Positions 1 through 7,890 of a stretch of DNA of 14,151 bases are shown in pieces. The stretch's first letter is position 1. Every line of letters begins with the position of its first letter. The stretch is from JAYGED01 sp046582565 (GTDB lineage Bacteria > Pseudomonadota > Alphaproteobacteria > JAAXGF01). The notes under the pieces are model-generated. The model saw only the letters and a program-made list of their open reading frames with translations, was not told the DNA's origin and ran no database searches. Position numbers and translations under genes: made by a program. The DNA lies in contig JAYGED010000231.1 of NCBI GenBank assembly GCA_046582565.1, positions 1 through 14,151 on the forward strand. The letters are read 5' to 3'.

Positions 1-53
1 CACGCAGCTACGAGGAACAGCGCCGCGAAAAGGCTAACTAATTTGGTCCGCAT
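1..53 (-). CDS. pal: Peptidoglycan-associated lipoprotein Pal, N-terminal fragment cut by window edge
   Basis: Seen: an ATG at 53-51 opens a frame reading MRTKLVSLFAALFLVAA, and its next codon begins TG, as expected for the lipobox cysteine. This is a short basic n-region and a hydrophobic core ending in V-A-A-C, the form of a lipoprotein signal peptide. A near-ideal ribosome binding site, GGAGGGAG at 68-61, lies 7 bases upstream of the start. Known: in proteobacteria pal follows tolB and encodes the outer-membrane lipoprotein that binds peptidoglycan through an OmpA-like domain and interacts with TolB and TolA. Inferred: the identity rests on position after tolB plus the lipobox, because the OmpA domain lies outside the window. 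The 217-bp gap from tolB suggests partly independent transcription. Confidence 0.8.
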   Translation of the reverse strand, partial: MRTKLVSLFAALFLVAA

Positions 54-60
54 CTAGAAG

Positions 61-68
61 CTCCCTCC
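61..68 (-). promoter_or_regulatory. Strong ribosome binding site of pal
   Basis: The minus strand reads GGAGGGAG, 7 bases before the pal ATG. It is one of the strongest Shine-Dalgarno matches in the window, in contrast to the weak or absent sites of the coupled tol and ruv genes. That fits pal being translated at a high level independently of tolB. Confidence 0.7.
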
Positions 69-93
69 TGCCGGGATAGGGTTATGATTCATA

Positions 94-133
94 TGACGTA
101 TACGCGATTTGGGTGACGTATACGCGATTTGGG
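94..133. repeat. Perfect tandem duplication of a 20-bp unit upstream of pal
   Basis: TGACGTATACGCGATTTGGG occurs twice in direct succession, at 94-113 and 114-133, with no mismatch. Each copy contains the 8-bp palindrome CGTATACG (97-104 and 117-124). The 20-bp period would place the two palindromes on nearly the same helix face, as for a paired operator. The repeat lies 41 bases upstream of the pal start codon. It may be a regulator site or simply a recent slippage duplication; the sequence alone does not decide. Confidence 0.85.
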
Positions 134-137
134 CGGT

Positions 138-156
138 ATTATTAAGCATTAATAAT
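138..156. repeat. AT-rich inverted repeat upstream of pal
   Basis: ATTATTAA (138-145) and TTAATAAT (149-156) are perfect 8-bp inverted arms around a 3-base centre, GCA. It is embedded in an AT-rich stretch (about 137-173) that stands out from the GC-rich surroundings. This stretch is the most promoter-like part of the tolB-pal gap. It could be an operator or part of a pal promoter. It is not a convincing terminator, because the arms are pure AT. Confidence 0.55.
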
Positions 157-270
157 CACAAGTAGTTTAAAAACCGCACCAGGACGCATGACGCGCGCAT
201 AAATTCGTCACAGTCATCGAGGCCGACTTGAGCCCAGCGACTATACTGCGCCCATGCAACCCTACGCAAG

Positions 271-1647
271 TCATGGAATTAAGGGCGACCACGCCGGGTC
301 GGAACCGTCGAGAGGTGTCACCAAAAGTCTTTCGTTATAGCCGGTTAGATCGATCGAATAGAGTTCCGTCTTGTCATCCGTGCCGTCGCTTCCGGGGATC
401 TGTCTAAAATAGGACAACACGCGTCCATTGGGCGACCAGGTCGGCGCTTCGACAAAGAAACCACCCGCCAAAAGCCGTTCCCGACCACCATCCACATCCA
501 TCACGCCGATATAGAATTGGCTCTTGTGAATTTTGGTGAACGCGATCAAATCGCCGCGCGGCGACCAAACCGGAGTCGCATAGCGCCCGTTGCCAAAGCT
601 TATTCGTTCTACATTGCGGCCGCTGGCGTCCATGACGTAGAGCTGTTGCGATCCGCCGCGGTCCGAATTGAAGACTACTTTTTCCGCATCGGGCGAATAG
701 GACGGCGAAGTGTCGATCGCTGAATGTTTGGTGAGCTGCGTAATTTGGCGATTTCGCAAATCCATTGTGTAGATGTCTGAATTGCCGTCGGTCGCCAGGC
801 TCATGATGATGGTGTTGCCGTCGGGCGAAAAACGCGGCGCAAAGGTCATGCTGGGAAAATCACCAACCACTTCCTGCTGCCCGGTGTCGATATTGAGAAT
901 ATAAACCCGAGGCTGATCGTGGAAAAAAGACAGATAGGTAATTTCCTGGGCCGAGGGCGAGAACCGGGGAGTCAGCACAAGGTCCACGCCGTTGGTCAGG
1001 AAGCGATGATTGGCGCCGTCCTGATCCATGATGGCCAGCTGTTTCTTGCGCAAGTTCGCCGGTCCGCTCTCGGCGACATAGACGATGCGGGTATCGAAAT
1101 AGCCTTCCTCGCCGGTAATGCGTTTGTAGATGTCGTCGGAAATCTTATGCGCGACACGGCGCCAGCTCTCCTCCAGGGTGCGGTAGATGAACCCGGTCAA
1201 CTGGCTTTCGGCGAACACGTCCCACAGGCGGAACGTCACCTTGACCCGGCCGTCAGGCTCGATCTCGATGGTTCCGTTGACCAGCGCCTCGGCGTTGATC
1301 TGCCGCCACTCGCCGAAGCGCGGCCGCTGTTTCATGGTTTCCGGCTTCTGGATGAAGGCCTTGGGATCGATCGGCAGGAACAGGCCCGACCGCTCGAGAT
1401 TGGCCGACACAACCTGGGCGATTTCACGCCCCAACTGCTCTGCTCCACCCTCGCCGACGAGGCGGGTTATGGCGATGGGCATAGGTTCGATGTTGCCGCG
1501 AGTGATGTCGATCTTGAGCTCAGCGCGCGCCGCGCCGACATCGACAAGCGTCAAGAACAGAACCAGGCCTGCGAAAATCAGGGTCCTAAAATACCCTTTA
1601 AATTTTGTATCGATCAAGATCGTCTCCCCTTGCGTCTGGCGGATCAT
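271..1647 (-). CDS. tolB: Tol-Pal system periplasmic beta-propeller protein TolB
   Basis: Periplasmic component of the Tol-Pal system, which links the TolQRA inner-membrane motor to Pal during outer-membrane constriction. Seen: 458 residues. The N-terminus has basic residues (K15, K17, R21), a hydrophobic core (about 23-37) and an AARA cleavage site at 39-42, a Sec signal peptide. A TolB N-domain follows (about 43-175), then repeated blades with FSPDG, YSPDA, WSPRG and WSPNG motifs (about 225-455), typical of the TolB propeller. Length matches the family (about 430-460). The ATG overlaps the tolA stop by 4 bases with no ribosome binding site, so coupling is likely. An alternative TTG at 1617 has AGGGGAG just upstream and would still give a complete signal peptide, so the start is not certain. 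Confidence 0.96.
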   Translation of the reverse strand: MIRQTQGETILIDTKFKGYFRTLIFAGLVLFLTLVDVGAARAELKIDITRGNIEPMPIAITRLVGEGGAEQLGREIAQVVSANLERSGLFLPIDPKAFIQKPETMKQRPRFGEWRQINAEALVNGTIEIEPDGRVKVTFRLWDVFAESQLTGFIYRTLEESWRRVAHKISDDIYKRITGEEGYFDTRIVYVAESGPANLRKKQLAIMDQDGANHRFLTNGVDLVLTPRFSPSAQEITYLSFFHDQPRVYILNIDTGQQEVVGDFPSMTFAPRFSPDGNTIIMSLATDGNSDIYTMDLRNRQITQLTKHSAIDTSPSYSPDAEKVVFNSDRGGSQQLYVMDASGRNVERISFGNGRYATPVWSPRGDLIAFTKIHKSQFYIGVMDVDGGRERLLAGGFFVEAPTWSPNGRVLSYFRQIPGSDGTDDKTELYSIDLTGYNERLLVTPLDGSDPAWSPLIP

Positions 1648-2549
1648 ACTGGAGGTTTAAAGGTAAAAGTAATTTCCCGCCACTGTTCGTACTTCTCAGG
1701 CGGTAGGTCGCGCAAGGGGCTGGCCTGCAAAACCGCCCGCCGGGCGCTTTCCGCCATGGTCCGATAAAAGGCGTCGGTCAATCGACTCTGATCGACGATC
1801 ACGGCGCGAATAACCCCACCATCCGACCTCAGAGAGATACGAATTTCGACGGTGAGATCAGCCGCATCAGCCGCTCCCGCCGGCACATTCCAGTTATCTT
1901 CAACCTGGCGGCGGATGGCGTCGCTGACGCTCAGCGACAGCGGCTCGTCAGAGACTCTCGACATGGTCGATGTCTGCGGCGGCGGCGCGACAGGCTCTGC
2001 ATTGGCCTGTTTCTGTTCGAGCTTGATGGCTTTCTGGGCGCTCTCCATAACCGATTTCAGAAGCGACGCCAGAGGATCGGGGGGCGTCGGTTTTACTTCC
2101 AGTATGGGATCGGGCTCGGGCTTTGATTTGACCTTGGCGAGATGTACGGGCTTGGGCGGCGGCGGCGGCGGCACGAGTGAAGGTTCGGGTATGGACGGCG
2201 GCGGTGGCGGCTGTGCTGCCGCTTCGGCGACGCGCGGCGCCGGCTCGGGTTTCGACGGGGTCGGCTCCGGCGGCTTCGGCGGCGCTTCATGCGCAACGTC
2301 CGGGGCGGGCGGTATGGGGACGGCCTCTTTATCCGGCTCGGGCTCAGGCTCGGGCTCCGGTTCCGCCTCGGCCTCGACTTCCGGCGCCTGGGGCGGCGGC
2401 AGCACGGTCTCTTCACGCACCGTATAGATGGTCACCGGTATCGGCCGTTCAAGCACCTCCTCGCTGCTAAACAGGGAAGGCACGCCGAAATAGGCCAGCA
2501 GCAAGATCGCCAGATGAAGGAGCGATGAGAAGGTGATGCCACGCCGCAC
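1644..2549 (-). CDS. tolA: Tol-Pal system cell-envelope spanning protein TolA
   Basis: Inner-membrane-anchored protein that transmits TolQR-harvested proton motive force across the periplasm to TolB and Pal. Seen: 301 residues. There is one N-terminal membrane helix (about 8-27) carrying the S-x-x-x-H pattern (S8, H12) known from TolA and TonB. A long Pro/Glu/Ala-rich linker follows (about 45-200), including a Glu-Pro run at 59-72. A C-terminal TonB-like domain ends the protein (about 205-301, with IRRQVEDNWNVP at its start). The start is GTG at 2549, three bases after the tolR stop; GAGGT overlapping that stop serves as ribosome binding site. The linker is proline-rich where E. coli TolA is an Ala/Lys/Glu helix, a difference often seen in alphaproteobacteria. 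Confidence 0.95.
   Translation of the reverse strand: MRRGITFSSLLHLAILLLAYFGVPSLFSSEEVLERPIPVTIYTVREETVLPPPQAPEVEAEAEPEPEPEPEPDKEAVPIPPAPDVAHEAPPKPPEPTPSKPEPAPRVAEAAAQPPPPPSIPEPSLVPPPPPPKPVHLAKVKSKPEPDPILEVKPTPPDPLASLLKSVMESAQKAIKLEQKQANAEPVAPPPQTSTMSRVSDEPLSLSVSDAIRRQVEDNWNVPAGAADAADLTVEIRISLRSDGGVIRAVIVDQSRLTDAFYRTMAESARRAVLQASPLRDLPPEKYEQWREITFTFKPPV
2334..2375. repeat. Low-complexity hexamer repeat inside tolA (Glu-Pro/Glu-Ala linker)
   Basis: The plus strand carries imperfect repeats of the hexamer GGCTCG/GGCTCC, encoding on the minus strand an alternating Glu-Pro and Glu-Ala stretch (TolA residues 59-72). In-frame hexamer arrays can change length by slippage, which would alter linker length without frameshift. 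Confidence 0.7.
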
Positions 2550-2552
2550 GGC

Positions 2553-2986
2553 TTACCTCGCGACATCGTCGGGAAGTGTCGTGATCAAAGCCAGATTGGT
2601 GAAACCGGCTTCGGCCAGGACGCCCATCACCGCCATCACCATGCCATAGTCGATGTCCTTGTCGCCGCGCACAAAGATGCGGGCCTCCGGGTTTTGTTCG
2701 GTGACCGCCACCAGGCGGGGGCCAAGCTCATCGAGGGCAATCTCGGTGTCCTGCAAATAAATCACGCCGGCCTGGTCGATGGAGACCGCCAGGGGCTCAT
2801 CAGCGCCGGTGATTTCGGGCGCCGTGCTCTTCGGCAGTTCGACCGGAACACCCACGGTGAGCAGAGGGGCCGTAATCATGAACACGACCAGCAGGACCAG
2901 CATCACATCGACGAAGGGGGTGACGTTGATCTGGCTCATCATCGCCCGGTTGCGGCGCGCGCGCCGGGGTGTGAAGGTCACCGCCA

Positions 2987-2987
<1 letters not shown>
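2553..2987 (-). CDS. tolR: Tol-Pal system proton-channel subunit TolR
   Basis: ExbD/TolR-family inner-membrane protein that, with TolQ, forms the proton-driven motor energising TolA. Seen: 144 residues. A basic cytoplasmic N-terminus (RRARRNR) precedes the family hallmark NVTPFVDVMLVLLVVFM. The conserved membrane aspartate thought to carry protons is D27. A periplasmic domain (about 50-144) contains VFVRGD-like sequence (IFVRGDKDIDYG) typical of TolR. The ATG overlaps the tolQ stop by one base (TGATG), indicating coupling. Length and motif order match the family, so identity is firm. Confidence 0.97.
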
Positions 2988-3724
<737 letters not shown>

Positions 3725-3753
3725 CAAATTGCCTCACACTTCACAAGAAAAAA

Positions 3754-4164
3754 TCAACCGGATTTCAGAAAGGGCTCAATCGCCGCCCGGAAATCGCCGG
3801 CCAGGCGGGTTGGCCGCCCCGACGACGACAGCACGGCGAGACGCACCTCAAGCCGAACCAGTTGCTCCCCGTCGCGCAACACGGTTTGCTCAAGATCGAA
3901 ACTCGCTCCGCCGAGAGCGATCAGCCTGCTTACCACTTCAAGCTCGTCGTCAAGTCGCGCCGGGCTCAAATAATCCACCGCACATCTCCGCACTGCGAAA
4001 GCGGTGCCATTGTCGTGGCTGAATGTGGCGAAACCGAGGAGACGGATCATTTCCGTCCGGGCCCGCTCGGCGTATTTGAGATAATTGGCGTAATAGACAA
4101 TGCCGAGAGCGTCGGTGTCTTCGTAGTAGACCCGCAGGTCATAGCGATGCTCGCCATCCACCAT
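3754..4164 (-). CDS. ybgC: YbgC-family tol-pal associated acyl-CoA thioesterase
   Basis: Hotdog-fold (4HBT) thioesterase that hydrolyses acyl-CoAs and is nearly always encoded just before tolQ. Seen: 136 residues from ATG 4164, with the active-site signature YYEDTDALGIVYYANYL, in which D18 is the expected catalytic aspartate, followed by YAERARTEM, both typical of YbgC. Length fits the family (about 130-150). The ATG lies 13 bases after the ruvB stop and lacks a clear ribosome binding site. A GTG at 4185, inside the ruvB end, has GAGGGG 8 bases upstream and would add seven residues, so that start is possible. Its role in Tol-Pal function is not well defined even in model species. Confidence 0.93.
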   Translation of the reverse strand: MVDGEHRYDLRVYYEDTDALGIVYYANYLKYAERARTEMIRLLGFATFSHDNGTAFAVRRCAVDYLSPARLDDELEVVSRLIALGGASFDLEQTVLRDGEQLVRLEVRLAVLSSSGRPTRLAGDFRAAIEPFLKSG

Positions 4165-4177
4165 GGATCCGGTCGGG

Positions 4178-5248
4178 CTAGTCACCGGCCGGCCCCTCAT
4201 CCTTCGACTCCTCGAGCATATCGAACTGATCGGCAAGGCGCTGGGGCGCAATCAGGCCCAGATGTTTATAGCTCGCCGGGGTCAGAGCCCGGCCGCGCTG
4301 CGTGCGCATGAGAAAACCCTGCTGGATCAGGTAGGGCTCGATGACTTCTTCGAGGGTGTCGCGTTGCTCGGACAGGGCGGCGGCGACCGTATCGACGCCG
4401 ACCGGGCCGCCGCCGTAATGTTCCGCCAGGACGGTCAGGTAGCGCCGGTCCAGTGCGTCGAGCCCGCGGCTATCGACTTCCAACCGGGTGAGCGCCGTAT
4501 CGGCCACGGCCGCGTCGATCACATCGACACCGGCCACCGCGGCGAAATCGCGGACCCGGCGCAACAAGCGCAAGGCCACCCTGGGGGTGCCGCGCCCGCG
4601 CCCGGCTATTTCGCTCGATCCGTCGGGGCTTAGGTTCATATTGAGCAACCCCGCGCCGCGCCGGACGATCAAATCGAGTTCATCGGGCTCATAGAAATTG
4701 AGCCTGAGGGGAATCCCGAAGCGCTCGCGGAACGGCGTCGTCATCAGGCCCGAGCGGGTGGTCGCGCCGATCAGGGTGAAGCGCGGCAGGTCGAGCCGCA
4801 CGGCGCGCGCCGCCGGCCCCTCGCCGATCATCAAATCGAGCTGAAAATCCTCCATCGCCGGATAGAGAACTTCCTCGACCACCGGATTGAGGCGGTGGAT
4901 TTCGTCGATGAACAGCACATCGCGCGGCTGCAGATTGGTCAGCAACGCAGCGAGATCACCAGCCCGCGCCACCACAGGCCCCGAGGTCGCGCGAAAGCCG
5001 ACGCCCAACTCCCGGGCAACGATCTGCGCCAGAGTCGTCTTGCCAAGGCCGGGCGGGCCGTGAAACAGCACATGATCGAGCGCCTCGCCACGGGCGCCCG
5101 CGGCATCGATGAACACCCGCAGGTTCTCGCGGGTCTGGCTCTGGCCGACGAAATCATCGAGGGTTTCCGGTCTGAGCCCGACCTCGACGCCATCGCTCTC
5201 GGCGAAGGCGGTATCGACGACCGAGTCAGCCATCTGGTCATCGCTCAT
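4178..5248 (-). CDS. ruvB: Holliday junction branch-migration ATPase RuvB
   Basis: AAA+ motor that drives branch migration of Holliday junctions with RuvA. Seen: 356 residues. LRPETLDDFVGQ opens the conserved region at about 25. The Walker A GPPGLGKTT is at 64-72 (K70), Walker B LFIDEI at 112-117, sensor-1 GATTR at 161-165, and an arginine-finger region FRERFG at 173-178. The winged-helix DNA-binding domain is C-terminal (about 255-335), including EPYLIQQGFLMRTQRGR. Length is normal, with a slightly extended acidic C-terminus. The ATG overlaps the ruvA stop by 4 bases (ATGA). Confidence 0.98.
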   Translation of the reverse strand: MSDDQMADSVVDTAFAESDGVEVGLRPETLDDFVGQSQTRENLRVFIDAAGARGEALDHVLFHGPPGLGKTTLAQIVARELGVGFRATSGPVVARAGDLAALLTNLQPRDVLFIDEIHRLNPVVEEVLYPAMEDFQLDLMIGEGPAARAVRLDLPRFTLIGATTRSGLMTTPFRERFGIPLRLNFYEPDELDLIVRRGAGLLNMNLSPDGSSEIAGRGRGTPRVALRLLRRVRDFAAVAGVDVIDAAVADTALTRLEVDSRGLDALDRRYLTVLAEHYGGGPVGVDTVAAALSEQRDTLEEVIEPYLIQQGFLMRTQRGRALTPASYKHLGLIAPQRLADQFDMLEESKDEGPAGD

Positions 5249-5859
5249 TTTGCAAGCTCCCCAAGGCTCGCGCGGATCAGGTCTTCCAGGCTCGCGCCAT
5301 CGCCCAGGCTACGCGCCGCCGAGGCCACCGCGCCGGCCGCTTCAGCCCGGCGATAACCGAGATTGGCCAGGGCGGAAATGGCATCGCCCGCAACCCCGCC
5401 GAGCGGGCCGCCGCCGGCAATGTCGCCGGCCAGGGCCGCCGCCTTGCCGAGGTCGAGCTTGCCGGCTAAATCCTTCAGTTCAGTAAGGATACGGGTGGCC
5501 AGCTTGCTGCCGACGCCGTTGGCCTGGATGAGCGCCGCTTTATCCTGGGCGGCGATGACCAACAGCAGATCTTGCGGCTCGATCACCGCGAGGATCGCCA
5601 GGGCGACTCGCGCGCCGACACCCTGGACGGTCTGCAACAGGCCGAACCAGTCGCGCTCCAAAGCGTCGATGAAGCCGAACAGATGGATATGGTCTTCGCG
5701 CACATGGGTGTCGATGAACAGCTCGATGGCCGTACCCGCCGCCGGCAGGCCGCGCAAGGTGCGGCCCGAACAGAAGGCGTGATAGCCGACCCCCTGGACA
5801 TCGATGACCACGCCGTCGTCGAGGATTTCGTCGAGCCGCCCCCAGAGCTTGGCTATCAT
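5245..5859 (-). CDS. ruvA: Holliday junction DNA-binding protein RuvA
   Basis: Tetrameric junction-binding protein that loads RuvB rings onto Holliday junctions. Seen: 204 residues. It starts with MIAKLWGRLDEI and the OB-fold domain (about 1-64). Two helix-hairpin-helix motifs follow, TVQGVGARVALAIL (77-90) and ANGVGSKLATRILTELKD (113-130). A small C-terminal domain III (about 155-204) binds RuvB. Length agrees with the family (about 190-205). The ATG overlaps the ruvC stop by 4 bases, and its own stop overlaps the ruvB start in the same way, so ruvCAB are tightly coupled. Confidence 0.97.
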   Translation of the reverse strand: MIAKLWGRLDEILDDGVVIDVQGVGYHAFCSGRTLRGLPAAGTAIELFIDTHVREDHIHLFGFIDALERDWFGLLQTVQGVGARVALAILAVIEPQDLLLVIAAQDKAALIQANGVGSKLATRILTELKDLAGKLDLGKAAALAGDIAGGGPLGGVAGDAISALANLGYRRAEAAGAVASAARSLGDGASLEDLIRASLGELAK

Positions 5860-6362
5860 CTTGACGCCGCCATGGCTTCAGTCCAAAGGCTCTGGGTCTG
5901 GACATGATGGGCATGGCATATTGCCACGGCGAGGGCGTCGGCGGCATCGCTGCTCGCGGTCAGACAGCCGGGCAGCAGGCGATGCACCATGGCGGCGATC
6001 TGGCGCTTGTCCGCATGGCCACTGCCGACCACGGATTTCTTGATCAGGTTGGCGGCATATTCGCTGACCTCGAGACCGGCCTGAGCCGGCGCCAGCATGG
6101 CGACGCCGCGCGCCTGGCCGAGCTTCAAGGTGGATCTGGGGTTCTTATTGACGAAGGTCTCTTCGACCGCGGCGGACAACGGGTGGTATTCTTCGATCAC
6201 CGCGCAGAGGCCCTGATGAATCTGGTTCAGGCGCATGGCCAGGGGCGCCGCCCGGTCGCTTGCCACAACCCCATGGGCGACATGCATCAGGCGATTGCCG
6301 TCGACATCGATGACCCCCCACCCGGTCGCTCGCAATCCGGGATCGATGCCGAGCATGCGCAT
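5856..6362 (-). CDS. ruvC: Crossover junction endodeoxyribonuclease RuvC
   Basis: Dimeric nuclease that resolves Holliday junctions by symmetrical cuts. Seen: 168 residues beginning MRMLGIDPG. The four acidic metal-binding residues of the RNase-H-like fold are present: D7 (GIDPG), E67 (VEETF), D139 and D142 (SSDAADALA). Length is normal. The ATG at 6362 is chosen because D7 then sits at the usual distance; an ATG two codons on (6356) and a GTG just upstream are alternatives. There is no strong ribosome binding site. It lies 32 bases after yebC and overlaps ruvA by 4 bases. Confidence 0.97.
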   Translation of the reverse strand: MRMLGIDPGLRATGWGVIDVDGNRLMHVAHGVVASDRAAPLAMRLNQIHQGLCAVIEEYHPLSAAVEETFVNKNPRSTLKLGQARGVAMLAPAQAGLEVSEYAANLIKKSVVGSGHADKRQIAAMVHRLLPGCLTASSDAADALAVAICHAHHVQTQSLWTEAMAASR

Positions 6363-6394
6363 CACAGACGGGTGCTTAACAGACCGGGAATTCT

Positions 6395-7144
6395 TCAAGC
6401 GCTGAGCTTTTCCATCAGTTCGTCGGATATATCGAAGTTCGCCGAAATCGTCCGTACATCGTCGCAGTCTTCCAGGGCTTCCAGCAGGTTCAGTATCATC
6501 TGCGCATCGTCTTCCTCGAGCGGGATCATGCTTTGCGGTTTCCATTCGAGACCGGCGCTGCGGCTCAGGCCGATGCTGGCCTCCAGGGAGTCGCGCACAT
6601 CGCCCAGATGATCGGCGGAGCAGGTGATTTCATGGCCGTCCTCGCTCGATTCGCAATCGTCGGCTCCGGCTTCGATAGCGGCGTCGAACACCGCGTCGGC
6701 GCTCGCCGCTTCCGGCGGATAGGCGATGGCGCCGACCCGGTCGAACATGAAAGTGACACAGCCAGTGTCGCCCAGGGTGCCGCCGCATTTATTGAAGATG
6801 GTGCGCAGTTCGGAAACCGTCCGGTTGCGATTGTCGGACAGCGCCTCGACGATCACCGCGATACCGCCGGGACCGAACCCTTCGTAGCGGATTTCCTGCC
6901 AATCATCGCCATCGGCGCCACCGCTGCCGCGTTTGATGGCGCGGGTAATGGTGTCTTTGCCCATGTTTGCCGCTTTCGCCGCCTGAATGGCAATGCGCAA
7001 GCCAGCGTTCATGGCCGGGTCGGGCATGCCGGCGCGCGCCGCTACGGTTATTTCGCGGATAATTTTGGTAAACACCTTGGCCCGCTTGGCGTCCTGCGCG
7101 CCCTTGCGGTACATGATATTCTTGAATTTGGAATGACCTGCCAT
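6395..7144 (-). CDS. YebC/PmpR-family protein (regulator / translation-associated)
   Basis: YebC-family protein. Members have been described as DNA-binding transcriptional regulators (PmpR) and, more recently, as factors helping ribosomes through difficult peptide sequences; which role applies here cannot be read from sequence. Seen: 249 residues starting with the invariant MAGHSKFKNI, followed by RKGAQDAKRAKVFTK and, further on, a GFGPGG segment. These features and the length are diagnostic. The ATG at 7144 is fixed by MAGHSK; a TTG four codons upstream is rejected. Its place just before ruvC is the common proteobacterial arrangement. A possible promoter lies over the end of the preceding rcdA-like gene. 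Confidence 0.95.
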   Translation of the reverse strand: MAGHSKFKNIMYRKGAQDAKRAKVFTKIIREITVAARAGMPDPAMNAGLRIAIQAAKAANMGKDTITRAIKRGSGGADGDDWQEIRYEGFGPGGIAVIVEALSDNRNRTVSELRTIFNKCGGTLGDTGCVTFMFDRVGAIAYPPEAASADAVFDAAIEAGADDCESSEDGHEITCSADHLGDVRDSLEASIGLSRSAGLEWKPQSMIPLEEDDAQMILNLLEALEDCDDVRTISANFDISDELMEKLSA

Positions 7145-7233
7145 CGCGTCTGGCAACAGTATGTTGTGAAAATTAGCCTTTAGAATACCACATCAGGTAT
7201 CATACACCATCAAATAGCACTCCCGCGGAAGCG

Positions 7234-7262
7234 ATTATAACAGCGGGTCGGTTGGTGGGGAA
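7234..7262 (-). promoter_or_regulatory. Candidate promoter for the yebC-ruvCAB-tol unit
   Basis: On the minus strand a perfect TATAAT (7239-7234) lies 17 bases after TTCCCC (7262-7257), a partial -35. It overlaps the stop codon of the upstream rcdA-like gene and would give a leader of about 80 bases before yebC. The -10 is exact but the -35 is weak, so this is a prediction only. Confidence 0.35.
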
Positions 7263-7726
7263 ATGGCTTCCAAATCGCTGGTAACTGTATTGTTCGCATC
7301 CAGATCACGGGCGATCATTTCGTCCAGTCGGGCAATGCGCTGATAGAGCTTACGTCTGCGCAGCAGCAAATCGCGCAGGCCCGCGGGCACGACCATCATA
7401 TGCTCACCGCCACGCTCGTTGCAGATCTCCTGCCCGCCCAGGCGATTGGCCGGCTCCACCGCCTGTTCGGGGGGTAATTCCCCGGCATGGACGGCGCGCT
7501 GAAACAAAAGCCAAGCCAAAATTTGTGACAATCGGGCAGTCAGCCGCAAGCTTTCCACGCTGCACAACAAGGACTGGGCCTGCGGCCCCTCGGTCATCTC
7601 ACCACTGTATTTGGCGTAATTCATCGCCTCGACCACGAGATCCTGAGCCTCGTCGTAAGTCTTCGAGAAAAAGGTTGTTGCCGGAAACCCGCCGCCGGGC
7701 GGAGAAGTCGAACCACTCACTGTCAT
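7235..7726 (-). CDS. rcdA: RcdA-like protein (DUF1465 family), putative ClpXP adaptor
   Basis: Member of the alphaproteobacterial DUF1465 family, whose characterised example is Caulobacter RcdA, an adaptor that helps deliver the cell-cycle regulator CtrA and other substrates to ClpXP. Seen: 163 residues from ATG 7726. After a Gly/Pro/Ser-rich start comes a mainly helical body with FFSKTYDEAQDLVVEA, SVESLRLTARLSQILAWLLFQRAV and LRRRKLYQRIARLDEMIARD, consistent with the family's helical fold. A GTG at 7741 would add five residues but has GGAAG directly against it; that same motif sits at a better distance from the ATG. Gene identity is by recalled family resemblance. Adaptor function is inferred, since many family members are untested. 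Confidence 0.75.
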   Translation of the reverse strand: MTVSGSTSPPGGGFPATTFFSKTYDEAQDLVVEAMNYAKYSGEMTEGPQAQSLLCSVESLRLTARLSQILAWLLFQRAVHAGELPPEQAVEPANRLGGQEICNERGGEHMMVVPAGLRDLLLRRRKLYQRIARLDEMIARDLDANNTVTSDLEAISPPTDPLL

Positions 7727-7824
7727 GGCCCTGTTGTACACCTTCCGTCTCGAATTCAGAACAGATGCTCTAGAATCTCAAAAATATGTTGTTGAGTAAT
7801 TAAGAAATTTTTTGCGGCCCGGGC

Positions 7825-7853
7825 AAAAAAAGAGCCGCCTCGTAGGGCAGCTC
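7825..7853 (-). terminator. Strong rho-independent terminator on the minus strand
   Basis: Minus strand: GAGCTGCC (7853-7846), loop CTACGA, GGCGGCTC (7839-7832), then TTTTTTT (7831-7825). The 8-bp stem is complete if one U-G wobble is allowed. No T-tract follows on the plus strand, so it is directional. It lies upstream of rcdA and therefore ends a transcript made from the intergenic region, not from a known gene. Confidence 0.8.
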
Positions 7854-7890
7854 AAAATCAACAGGGAGGTATCTAAAACGTAGGGAGGAT

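Noticed and set aside
919..1767. Plus-strand open frame opposite tolB and the tolA end
   Set aside because: Antisense of firmly identified tol genes, no recognisable motif, no ribosome binding site; a codon-bias shadow.
7864..7888. Two GGGAGG motifs read on the plus strand as ribosome binding sites
   Set aside because: The first has no start codon at a useful distance and the second abuts an ATG with zero spacing that opens only a 10-codon frame; they are better explained as CCTCCC on the minus strand.
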